NCBI RefSeq assembly: GCF_018143015.1
Contig: NC_054758.1
Span: 18,327,001 to 18,391,000 of the forward strand
Direction of reading: 5' to 3'
Source of the DNA: Lytechinus variegatus
Lineage: Eukaryota > Echinodermata > Echinoidea > Temnopleuroida > Toxopneustidae
DNA: 64,000 nucleotides
Shown: positions 34,986-46,500 of the stretch, piece by piece
How the letters are laid out: every line of letters starts with the position of its first letter
Numbering within the stretch: position 1 is the first letter of the stretch
Made by a program: the position numbers and the translations under genes
The notes under the pieces: model-generated
What the model saw: the letters and a program-made list of their open reading frames with translations, nothing else
The model's database searches: none
Told to the model about the DNA's origin: nothing

Positions 34986-35500
34986 TAAATACTCCAAAGC
35001 CTATGTAAAAAGCATTACCCATATTTCCTTGTAATTAAGCAATTTAGCCCAATTACCAATCAAAACATGCTTGTTCCCAGCATAGGATTAATGAGATTAT
35101 GATTAAGGTTTCCTTGTAACATCAATTGATATTTAATGAAAGCAATGTTTAATAAATCACTGACCGCTTAATGAAGTCATGCAAATAGCATATATCGTAC
35201 TACAAATTAACACGATACAACTCATATTAATCCTGCGTGATATAGATGTACATTGCTATTATATGAGTTATTATGAGTTATTTTATATAACAAAATTGTG
35301 AATTTACATGATATAAAGACGGTGATGTCAATGAGAATTCAATGGTGAAAAGCTTCCATGATAAGCATATCAATTTAATTGAAACTAAATAAATTGTGTG
35401 AGGGCATTTTGGGGGTTGTTTCAGGTTGATAGGGTGGGATTCAGGCATTTTGGGGGTGTATTGAGGGTGCTTGGTGGTCAAAGGAACACAATAGCATGTT

Positions 35501-35742
35501 CACTGCAAAAACTCCAGTGTTGATTTAACACCAACCGGAATATATATATGTCCACACCAGAGATGTATTGAAACAACACCAGTTTGGAATCAAACCGATG
35601 CTGTTTTAATACTAATTGGTGTTGTATAAACACCTTTTTGGTGTTAGTCCACAATGAAACTGGTGTTGTTCAACTCTTCTCTGGTGCGGACATATATAGA
35701 TTCCGGGCTGGTGTTAAATCAACACCGGAGTTTTTGCAGTGT
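35501..35742. mobile_element. MITE family C, copy 3
   Basis: CACTGCAAAAACTCCAGTGTT and CACCGGAGTTTTTGCAGTGT are inverse. It shares TGTCCACACCAGAG and GTTAAATCAACACCGGAG with copy 2, 750 bp away. Confidence 0.85.
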
Positions 35743-35953
35743 TTGGGTGTATACTGGGGTCAAAATAAGGGAGTAGTATTTGATTAATACCTTGGACAAT
35801 ACCATGGATGATGGCATTTAAAGATGAAAAAAAACTTATTAGTCACCTTTACTTGATGTCTGATGAAGAATTTGGACTGGAACATTTGTGAAAATGCCAC
35901 GGTACAGCATTAGAACATGGACAGGACTAGGACTCTTCGACTTCTGTACAAGT

Positions 35954-36509
35954 TAAAGGTCAAGTCCACCCTAGAAAAAAGTTGACTTGAATAGAGAAAA
36001 ATCAGACAAGCATAATGCTGAAAATTTCATCCAAATCGGATGTAAAACAAGAAAGTCATGACATTTTAAAGTTTCGCGTATTTTTCACAAAACAGTGATA
36101 TGCACATCTCAGTGACATGCAAATGAGACGGTCGATGACGTCCATCACTCACTACCTCTTTTGTTTTCTATTGTATGAAATCTACAATATTTCATTTTTT
36201 TCAGATTCGACAATAAGGACCAACTTGACTGAACCATATAGTATTAAACCATGCTAATTCCACATGTTCATGAAGGAATTATTCGTTGTTTCACTTGACG
36301 AAAAGGAGAGAATTAAAATATTTCATATTATAAAATACAAAAGAAATAGTGAGTGGATGACATCATCAGTCTTCTCATTTGCATATCGACCAGGATGTAC
36401 GTATAAATGTTTTGTGAAATTAAGCGAAATGAAATTTTCAGTGTTATGCTTGTTGGATTTTTCTCTTTTTATTCAAATCAACTCTTTGTTGGGGTGGACT
36501 TGTACTTAA
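35954..36509. mobile_element. MITE family A, copy 3
   Basis: TTAAAGGTCAAGTCCACCCT at the left and GGGGTGGACTTGTACTTAAA at the right. Full-length interior with the TCGATGACGTCCATCACTCA block. Confidence 0.8.
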
Positions 36510-36723
36510 ATAAGCCAAAATATCAACAATGAATCAAATTATTGATGAGCTCTTCACCACATCAAAGGGGAGGATATTTAACTTGTTAATTCAACTTCAG
36601 TTAATTTCCTTTATACCATAAGCCATATATGTATGTCATCATAAATTGGTCAGGGATTAATCAAATTTTTTATTTCATCAAAAAGCAATTAAGCTTAGAA
36701 ACCCTAATCATAATCTCATTAGG

Positions 36724-37288
36724 TCCGTGTCGCATACATTCGTAATTCCGAAGCTTCGTTATTCCGAAGGTTCGGATATTCCGAAGGTTCGTTTTTCCGA
36801 AGGTTCGAATTCCGAAGGTTCGTTAGTCTGAAAACAAAGTGAGGTTCGTAATTCCGAAGGTTCGTTGATCCGAAAACGAAATGAGGTTCGTAATTCCGAA
36901 GGTTAGTTAGTCCGAAAACGTAATGATTAACGAACCTTATTTCGTTTTCGGACTAACGAACCTTCGGAACAGCGAACCTTATTTCGTTTTCGGACTAACG
37001 AACCTTCGGAACAACGAACCTTATTTCGTTTTCGGATTAACGAACCTTCCGAACAACGAACCTTATTTCGTTTTCGGACTAACGAACCTTCGGAACATCG
37101 AACCTTATTTCGTTTACGGATTATCGAACCTTCGGAATAATGCCACAAATGTTCGGATTAACGAACCCTTTTACGTTTTCGGATTAACGAACATCGAGGT
37201 ATAGTCAATTTATGTGTTTCGGAATTACGAACCTTCGGAATAAAGATTCTTCGGAATTCCGAACCTTCGGAATTACGAAGTGTAACCA
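36724..37288. mobile_element. Short fold-back (TU-like) element, 565 bp
   Basis: The left array (TTCGTAATTCCGAAGG units, 36740-36905) and right array (CCTTATTTCGTTTTCGGACT / AACGAACCTTCGGAAC, 36930-37130) meet with almost no middle. The final 150 bp match 6640-6772. It is an internally deleted relative of 3360-6772. The 93-codon plus frame with six NEPYFVFGLTNLRN repeats is a repeat artefact. Confidence 0.85.
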
Positions 37289-37604
37289 TAATTTTATGAG
37301 ATAGTAATTGAATGGGAGATGTAATGTACAATGTTACCCAAGGGGCCTACCTATACGCTGTACAGGGATGTAGTCAAAGCCGGCCTCAGGGCGAAATTTT
37401 GCCGGCCTCGGCCCAATTCAGGTGTACAAAGTCTACATGTATGTGGGAAGATTTCTTGTAGTGGTCTCGTGGCTCGGAAGAGCCGGCCTTGACGACATTC
37501 CTACTATGAATCTTGTTTCATTAGAAACAATACTTTGAATAGGTCGACCACTGTGTATAACAATCTAGGCAAACAATATGGCGGGTGACAGTGTACATGT
37601 ATAT

Positions 37605-38155
37605 CCGGGGGGGGGGGGGCACTTCCATTCACGAGTTGATACCATGCGCGACCATGGGGTCTCGAAAAGCACCCTAAACACGTAATTTCCATATTCTGAA
37701 AATGCACCCCTTAACAAGTATTGGCGTGTGAAACCCTACCCTTAACAAGTATTGGAAACAAAACGATACTCTTGGCAAATATTCCCTGAAATGAACCCCT
37801 AAACAAGTACAGGAATGTTTTATTGTTACGGGTCCTTCGGTCGTCGGCTTTACCTTATTTGGTTTAGTACGACCCCATCTTCTACACCTCGCGCAAATCG
37901 GACTCTAAACACGAAGTGTTGGGGCAAAAAGGATATCCTTTACAAAACATTTAATTTTGTTTATCATCTCCGCAAATTCGACCCTAAACACGTAATTTTC
38001 CTAGCGAAATAGATACCCTTTTCTCATTATTTTTGTGTTTTTGACACCCTTATCACGTTACGTACGTAACGTCCCCTATCGTGAAAAAGACATCCTTTTT
38101 ACGTGTTTTTTTGGTCGCGCATGGTATCCACTCGTCAATGTAAGTGGCCCCCGGG
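37605..38155. mobile_element. hAT-like element with 8-bp target duplication
   Basis: ATGTATAT flanks it directly at 37597-37604 and 38156-38163. Terminal repeats of about 45 bp: G-run, then CACTTCCATTCACGAGTTG and ATACCATGCGCGACCA, mirrored by TGGTCGCGCATGGTAT and ACTCGTCAATGTAAGTGGCC, then a C-run. The interior repeats the theme CCCTAAACA/CACGTAATTTCC. No transposase. Confidence 0.8.
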
Positions 38156-38177
38156 ATGTATATCCAATTTGTTGATT

Positions 38178-38420
38178 AAAGGTCAAGTCCACCCCAGAAA
38201 ATGTTGATTTGAATCAATAGAGAAAAATCCAATAGCACAAAGTACTTGCATAAAGACCAGGATGTGCATATAACAGTTTTGTGACATTAAGTGAAATTTT
38301 AAAATGTCATAACTTTTTTAATTTACATCCGATTTTGATGAAATTTTCGCTGTTATGCTTATTGGATTTTTCTCTTTTTATTCAAAACAACTATTTTTTG
38401 GGGTGGACTTGTCCTTTAAA
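38178..38420. mobile_element. MITE family A, internally deleted copy
   Basis: Both termini are kept (TTAAAGGTCAAGTCCACCCC, GGGGTGGACTTGTCCTTTAAA) but the centre is lost, leaving 243 bp of the usual ~600. Confidence 0.8.
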
Positions 38421-38636
38421 CTATAGGGTACATGATAATATACCTGAAATTTCCATTTGTCTATGTTCAGGATTTGTATTTTCCATTTGTATTGTATGTA
38501 TGCTTGTATCTTGTTTTGTTATACAGGGCCCCCCAAGTACAACAATATTTGACTACTGATGGGGTTACCCAGTATAAATACCAAATAAATAAATGAATTA
38601 ATACTTCCGGGGAGGGGGGGGGTGTTTTACAAAGAC

Positions 38637-39067
38637 TAATGGGGCGTTGCAAGTCTATTTTCGTTCCCGAAATCAAGCATATACCGTGCGCTTAATTGCA
38701 AATTTGCTATTGATTGCTTATCTGCTCCATGAAACAAGGACTGTAATCTAATTTGCTAAAGCTAAAAGTGATCAATCAACTGTAAAATTGCAACAAAATA
38801 TTTGCGATTGATTGCAAATATTTTCTTGCAACACCCCTTAGTATGACTTATGGGGCATTGCAAGAAACTTGCGATCAATTGCAAGTCTATATTAGGTCCC
38901 CAAATCAATATGTCTTGCAATTAATTACAAATTTGCACTTGATTGCCAATCTTCTTGAAACAATAAGTATAATCTCGATTTGCTACAGCTAAATTTGATC
39001 TATCAGTTAAAAAATTGCAACCGAATTATTTGCAATTGATTGCAAATATTTTCTTGCAACATCCCCA
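38637..39067. mobile_element. Two tandem MITE family G copies
   Basis: The first copy runs from ATGGGGCGTTGCAAG to CTTGCAACACCCCTTA (38637-38848), the second from TGGGGCATTGCAAGAAACTTG to CTTGCAACATCCCCA (38851-39067). Each has inverted TTGCAATTGATTGCAA-rich arms. They sit almost head to tail. Confidence 0.7.
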
Positions 39068-39429
39068 TACACTCATGCGTGATTGCCAACATGCTCATGA
39101 TTTGCAATGCACAATCTTATTAATATGCAGTAGTGTACATCCTCGACCTCTTAGAATGAATTAATCAATTATGCATTGATGCCTTTTATACAGCATGCAA
39201 GTGGGAGTATAAGTGCGACTCTTAACTCACACATAACTTTTTTTGAAACACCCCTCCCCGATCACATGATATCCCTCAAATTGGCAGCAAATCATTATGT
39301 TTGATCAATATAGTGATAGAATTAATCTAATTTCTGTTGAAATATCATACAGACTCAGAACATGTGTACTGCATGTGTTCAATGACCAGTCTCTCAATGT
39401 GGTGCCAATTTAGGGATCTGGTGATTTAG

Positions 39430-39530
39430 GGATTACTATTATTATTATTATTATTATTACCGATACTCATGACGCTTTTCCCATATGGCCCAAAGTGCTT
39501 TGAAACCCTCTTTGAACCCAAGAACATGAT
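39430..39530. repeat. ATT microsatellite with SINE-like body fragment
   Basis: About eight ATT repeats followed by GACGCTTTTCCCATATGGCC and CAAAGTGCTTTGAAACC. It resembles the 3' end of a SINE in minus orientation. Confidence 0.5.
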
Positions 39531-40122
39531 CATAAAAGGAAAAAAGGATGTACTCTTTACAAAATTTGATCTTTGGAGACATATGAACTTGGATATATCA
39601 ATTTGGTATATTTGTCAAATTTGAAACAACCATATATCATCACTTAAAACATGATAATTAAGCAATTTTGCCACATGAAAAATAACATTCCTGTCCTTTC
39701 ATAAAGGACATTACATATTTGCATCTTTTATGCAAATGGGGCTTTATTTGACACTGGAAAATGTTTGCCTGGATAATAATTAAAAAGAAAAAAAACACAC
39801 ATTTTATACAAAAACACATAAATCAATGGATACAAAGCCTATTAGCTGAATATTACACTGTACAGTGCACATCATCATGTACAATTGATCAATTATTACA
39901 GAATTCTTTGTTTTCTTTCATAAATCTTTGGCCTTTTTTATCAATAACAAACCAAGACTGATAATCAACAAGGTTCTTGGAATTTGCTTTACTCTTTCCC
40001 CCTAAATGTTCTATCATAAAACTTTTTCTTGCTTTGCATTATGCCACTTACAATGGATCCTCGATACTTAAATTGCATATAGATAAAGTTCTCAAAAGAA
40101 TGAGAGAAAATAAAACAAGGGG

Positions 40123-40252
40123 CCCGTAACACAAAGCTTAGCGATGATCATAGAATATTTTTCTACAATCGATTGCATTGACTACAATGTACAATCAATC
40201 GTGAAAATCAAGTGTACGATTGATCGCTAATCTTTGTGTTATGGGCCCCAGA
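40123..40252. mobile_element. 130-bp hairpin MITE (GGGGCCCGTAACACAAAG)
   Basis: GGGGCCCGTAACACAAAGCTT and TCTTTGTGTTATGGGCCCC are inverse. Inner arms TTAGCGAT...AATCGATTG / CGATTGATCGCTAA also pair around CATTGACTACAATG. Related pieces: 24690-24770 and 20040-20196. Confidence 0.85.
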
Positions 40253-40777
40253 TTGTCCAATCAACTGCTGGTACACTACTTTTCAAAAGAATTTATGTTA
40301 GAACAAGCTACTTTGTATTTATAGGTGAAAAAAGGGTTAACCAACGATTTGAAAAATTAATTATTGGTTCTGTTAATGTATGCCTTTTACCTGATAACTA
40401 GTATTCATTTGATTCATTGTTTTAATTATCCCAATTTCATTATTCAAATCTAAAAATACCTACTGTAAATTACAACATAATCAATATATTTCTAGATTAA
40501 GTATCTACCACAAAGAAGGGAAAAGACTAAAAAGAATGCAATAAATCAGCTTTACAAAATTGTGAATTACTGATGATTTCATTTTTAAAGCAATTATCAA
40601 AATTTGGTTTCTAAAATTTCTATTACATAAAAATTGAAAGACTTTTTCATTACCCAACAATGGTGAGCATGCTCAATAATCATAGAATAAATCCTATTGT
40701 GAAAAAGCAAATGTATTATGCTTGACATCTGGTTAAATATGTCACATCAACTTCACTTTTTGAAAGTTATTTCCACA

Positions 40778-40860
40778 GGGATTAGTACTTGGTCCTCTTT
40801 TGTTTATTTTTTGCTTGTCTATAAGACCAAGTGCACGTAACTCTGCTATTTTGGTCAAAT
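40778..40860 (+). mobile_element. Possible RT motif B fragment
   Basis: A short frame reads PQGLVLGPLLFIFCLS, close to the PQGSVLGPLLF motif of non-LTR reverse transcriptases. Flanking frames are closed within about 30 codons, so at most a scrap of a LINE remains. Confidence 0.35.
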
Positions 40861-40899
40861 ATCTTGGGCCATATTCAATATAATAGTACAGTAATAATG

Positions 40900-42370
40900 T
40901 TGCGCCTAAGTATTACTATTATGTTGTTTATTGGGTTTCATTTTTGGCTTATGGAGATGGAATAAACCCACCTCATTTGGGCATTTATTACAACTATTTG
41001 CCTTATTTTATATCAACTGACAATATCAAACTCCTTTCTGGTTTGAAAAAAAAAATAGATCATGATGTAGATTGCAATACTTCTCATGATTCGAACTCAA
41101 AGTTTAAATATCATACTCCAGAAATTAAATCCATATAAATGTATTTTTCCTTATACTTAAGAGAAATTAGCTTCTCAATCACCAAGACATTCATTCCATT
41201 TTCAGATAAGATATGGGCCTATAACTAAATGAGTTGTTTTACTATAACGGTTGTGACCTAAGATAACACTTGTAAAACCAGGAAAAGGTGCATTGGAAGT
41301 TGATGACATTCAATGACTCATTTCAGATCAAAAGTACATGTAATTATAAAATCTAAATCTGTTTAACAATATTATTGCTTAAAGTTTACTTCAGGTGTGG
41401 ATTAACTACAGATTTTTCTCCCCTACATCATACAGAGACTGACGCAAAGGAGCTTGGGGATACTGAATTGGAATATAGAATCTAAGATGTGAAAAAGATG
41501 AAATTCATGTCACATCAAAATACCAGTGCCTTAATAGATAGCAGGCTGAGAATTATAACTTATACACAGCTTCGCCAATTTCTTATATAAACAAATTGGC
41601 AAGATGCAGAATAAATGACAGGGTCATCAATTTTACCACAAAGTAATGTAAATTCTAAGCAAAGATAAGATTGAATACATCAGACTACACCACAATATTT
41701 ATACCCAATCATCTAGTCTCTTGGTTAAATCATAGATTCCACAGAGATAATATTTGAATAGTGAGAATCTAACCTCTTACATTTATTCAATGTCCTTTCC
41801 TTACCCGCAAATTACCAAACAGAGCCAACATAATATCATTTCTATCAATTCTAAAATATTCCATTGCAAGCATTTTGAAGTATAAATATTCATCTCCACA
41901 TGTTTGAATTTGATTCGATTACATGTATATAGGTCTACTTGCCTATATACAAACATATTTTTTCTCAACAAATAGAAACTACATGATCATATATGATAAT
42001 ACAATATACATATGTTTAATAGCATATTTCAAATCTGGAATGGGTATCTTGTACTTTATAAAGATGTTCAATGATTTTGCTGGTTCACTTAAGGTAAATT
42101 GGTTAATATCATCATCAACCAACTTTTCCACGGTGAATATACATGCACAAGGCTAAAAACATATTTTCATAACTGCAAAATTTTCAGAAGAGTGATATGG
42201 TGACAATATGAAAAATATATGCAAAAAACGTGTGCAGAGTTGATCCCAGGGCAGTTATAATAGTTCTAAAAGGCAACTGTAAAAGTCCCTTGATTTTCTC
42301 ATCCATGAAATTTACACACTGTACACATACAGACTGATCAATAGAGACATAGATTCATTAATACTGTAGA
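40900..42370. other. AT-rich stretch with no recognised feature
   Basis: Only short open frames; no splice-bounded coding segment, repeat family or RNA gene is seen. Confidence 0.5.
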
Positions 42371-42686
42371 CACTGGCGGATCTGGGGGGGGGGGGGTGGG
42401 GGGGCACATCTGGCCCATGCACTCCCCCCCCCCTGTTTTGAGAAGCAAAATAAAAATTTGTGATGTAAAAATGTTGTTACAACAGAAGTGTGCCCCCCTC
42501 CTTTTTTTTAATTGAAGACCCCTTTTTTTTCTTTGCTTGCCAAATTTTAGCTTAAAACCCCCTTTTTTTGCTTGTCAATTTTTTTTCTGGGACAAAATAT
42601 CCTTAATTTTGTTTTTTGCTTGCCACATTTCTCCTCGTAAAAATGTGCTCCCCCCACCTTTTGGAAATTCCTTGATCTGCCCCTGA
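42371..42686. mobile_element. MITE with CACTGGCGGATCTGG ends
   Basis: Left CACTGGCGGATCTGGGG and right CCTTGATCTGCCCCTG are imperfectly inverse, with a G/C-run and TTTTTTTTGCTTGTCAA interior as in 30793-31087. No target duplication was found. Confidence 0.65.
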
Positions 42687-43345
42687 TTGTTGAGTGCTTC
42701 AAAAAGATAGATGTAGACTGGGAGTTGGCTTCACAGGCTTTCAATAGTCGAGTCTGATTGGATCAATCTCTGCACTTTGTGAAAAGGGGCCTAGGCAATG
42801 TATGTAATTCCTGTATTAAAAAAAGTTGCATTCGATTGCAACTCTTTCTGCAAAGGGCCCATTCCGGTAATATACACAGATTCTATAACTATACCTTCCA
42901 ATAAAGAAATAATTCTCTATGTACATATACAGTTTAAACAGAAATTGTTCTAGCAAACCTGGAAGATTGCCTCAGGCATGCCTGACGTAGGAACAAGCAA
43001 TGTATACAAACTCTTGCCCAATAATAATAAGCAGGTCAATGCAATAGCTTATAACATTCTGAAGGAAGAGATGTGTATCAATCTTAATAAATTACTACAG
43101 TGGCAGTCAGCAATCTTTGAGTGTAGTTACACTCGAATATACACTCAGGTCCAGAACAATAGAGTGACCAAGCCAGAACAATAGGAGAACAATAGATTCA
43201 CTAGACCATTTTCCTTTGACCTTGCTCGAGTGTAACAGAGTGTAAACTATGCTAAAAGATTGCTAACTGGGTGTGAAAACTTTTTTTTTTCGATAAAACA
43301 GATCTATAAATCATTCTGATATAAATGAATGAAAGATTTCTCTCC

Positions 43346-43539
43346 TCATGTCATCTGCAGCAATGAATCGATCGTTGCGTCCTTATTGCCCCCGTTGGCC
43401 TCCAGCACGGATCTGATGACCTCTGAGTCCGTCCCGGGGAACATCTCCTGCAGAGCCTGGAGGTCGGCCTGTGTGATCTGGGGAGGCTGAGCGGGCTGCG
43501 GCACTTGCTGTGCGTGCGGCGCTTGCTGGGGAGGGTAGG
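43346..43539 (-). CDS. TOLLIP: TOLLIP exon 6 (CUE domain and stop)
   Basis: Acceptor TTTTACAG|CCTACC; 194 nt completing the split Ala codon, then TGA at 43348-43346. After a Pro/Gln-rich lead comes the CUE domain: [39 protein letters not shown] and the terminal LL are the ubiquitin-contact marks of CUE domains. Confidence 0.95.
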
Positions 43540-46500
43540 CTGTAAAAGATTTTGAAAAAGGAAAGAAGGGGAAAGGGTTTTAAAGGTAATAATTCAGATT
43601 TCTATCATTCTTCTTGGGAAATTCCATAAAATGATCAACCTTTTTGTACATCCGACCCCCATTTTTATCAAGTCTTACTTCACTTCATAAACTGACCAAG
43701 TCATGGTCCTTTGAGAACATTACAGACTGTCAAAAGAACTAGAAACCTGAGAGAGACAATTTCATGAAGGTCTTACATATTGGGGGTCAGACGTACATAT
43801 TTTATGGAATTGCCCCCTGGACAGGTTGACAGATTGCAAATTACAAAGGATGGCCATCATGTTTTGAGAAGGCTGTTTGAATTTGAGGTGGCTGGGCAGA
43901 GGGGAAGGGGCCCAAGGGGTCACTCTCCACATGGACTGCTACCCACCCGTGTCGGACAACCTCAGAAATGCACCCTAAATGGCGTAACCACATTCACTAA
44001 TTTGCAACCCTAAATTGCGTAACCCATGAGAAAAGCCCCTAATTTGATACCCTAAGTGGCATAAACATAGAAATCGAATAATTTGATACCATACTGATGA
44101 CTGATGTTGAATTTTGTTTTACACAATTCTTTTTCCCCACTCACTTTGCTCTGCAAAGGGAAATACTTCTCAGGGAATTGCCAATGAGCATACTTTGTTT
44201 TGTGGATAAAACTCAGAATATGACAACGGACGTTTGTCAAACTCAATGAGATAAAAGATAATTGCACTGATGAGAATAAAAAGAACTGATAGTATTTACC
44301 AGCAACTGGAGCAGCAACAGGGGTATATCCATATGTCGTTGGCATGACGACCGGTACTTGACCTCCGTAGATGACCTGCTGTGGAGGTTGGTACATCATG
44401 GGCATCACTGGCACTTGCTGAGATGGAGAAAAATATAAAGTTTAGAGTTTTATGGAATGCTACATTTACATACACTAATACACTATATTCTGTAATGACT
44501 AGTGAAATATCATTTAAAGGGCCCAGCCACTGACAAATCATGGGGAAATTTAATCAATACGAAATCAGCAAAAGGCCAATTGACTTGCATAATATAATCC
44601 GTCCATAATGAGCGCCCGTCGGACTAATGCGATAACAGTTCAAACAGCACAAATTTGACCGAACTCGTGATGATTGATCGTGATTTACTTTGGATCATCG
44701 CAGTTCTAGTTTCCAACAATCCCAATTCCTAGACTCATAGCAGGTCTTTCCACGCAGTATACTTCTGGTCGGTTAGTCTACTAACTATTGCTCTCCTTCA
44801 GACCTGCCAGACATGCCGGCGTCTATTACACAACACCCCCCAGGCATGCAGCCGAGTGAAAGACTTGAATCCCTTCTCTGTTCTGAGATAAGCATTGAGA
44901 TTTGTCAATAAAAGGTTGCTTCAAATAAGTGCACAAAATGATTACCGGTAACCCTAATTCTCCTCAACAATTTTCGCGATATATCTGCTGCGCGAAATTT
45001 TTTCACCTCGCAGCTCACTGACTTTTTACAATCAAGTCTCGCACAAATTTTGAGACCAAAGTTGTGACGCCCGGATACGCGGTTACGACATTACGCAACA
45101 TTATGCAAGTGCATGTCAGACCAAAAATTGCTCATAAACATGATTTCATGTACAAATCCAATGCAAATTGCGTATTTAGCCATACCACAACACCTGCAAC
45201 TGGAACTTTAGAAAACAGTATTTTGCATGAAACCATCAGTATTCTAATTGTTCAGTACTAAATACGGAAAATCAGTATGATGGTGGTCCCCAAGTCTGCG
45301 CACCTAATGAATTGAGTTAAGATTTAACATGAACTTCTTTTTATCATGAGCAAGTGTACCAAATATCTCAAGAAAATTTGAAAGAAATATATGATTTTCT
45401 TTGAAAAAACCTCAGGCAGTCATTTTCAGATTGAAAAAAAAATGGTACCCCATGTCTGCGCACCCATTCATTTTGCACACAATTCGGGTATTTTGATGAG
45501 AAAGGCTGCATTTTGAGGCCGTCACATGAAATGCCCAAAATTCATTATTTTTCCATCATTTTGAGTGGATTTTTTAATGAATATCTGTCAGAGTGGTGCA
45601 TGTGTAAAGTTTGTGTTCGATGCGTATCTTCTTTTACTAGAATCGCGCAGATACGCATATGCGCAGACAAGGGGGACTGCGCAGACTTGGGGGAAACTGC
45701 CATACTACTTGGCAGCTCTGGGGCCCGTCTTACAAAGAGTTGCGATTGATCCGATCAATCGAAACCATGGAAAGCCAGCAAAATCAACATATCAAATGCA
45801 TGCATGTTTGCTCAAATTTTTTTCCAATTAAAATGTATATCCATAAATTCATTGATTTTTTGACAATTTGATGTGTTCTCCTTCGTTTACAAAGGACATT
45901 TTGCAAATTTCCTGTAGAAAAAATAATGACACTGATGGATTTACATTACGATTGATTGGATCAATCGTAACTCTTTGCACGTATGTTTCGTTTGAGACAC
46001 TACTCACTGTATAAGAGAATATTAAGTTGATCATTCCTTCCTTGTCCTCTCCTTGCTTCCCCGTTAATGGAAACCAATCGTCCTTGGTTTCTCCATTCAT
46101 CACAGCAGGTGGGATGGTGATCAGAGCCCATGCAATCTTATTATCGGTGGTAAAGGCTTTCTGTTCAGGAGAGCATGTTTGGGGGTTGTGAAGGAGGGGG
46201 GGGGAGAGGGAGAACAGATATAGCATCTGAATACAAACGAATTACAAAAGAAAAGATTCATGTAGCCCTTGAAATGAAATAAGCTCTTCTAAACTATTTA
46301 ATTTGGAAAAAAAAGTATTAACAAGGACATAATTACTCTTTACAAGAAAATAAAAGCACATGATGAAAATACAGTAAATATATTACCATTCTTCATTGGC
46401 GGCAGAAGCCAAGAATAAGGTTATCAACCAAAAAATTTAGGGTGGACGCACGAAACTAAATTGAGAAGCAAAAAAAAAAGAAGAAAAAAAGATTTTCAAC

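Noticed and set aside
36923-37204. 93-codon frame with repeated EPYFVFGLTNLRN
   Set aside because: Same tandem array as the fold-back arm; not a repeat protein.
45565-45871. 88- and 70-codon plus-strand frames
   Set aside because: They overlap the inverse ends of two MITEs in TOLLIP intron 4.
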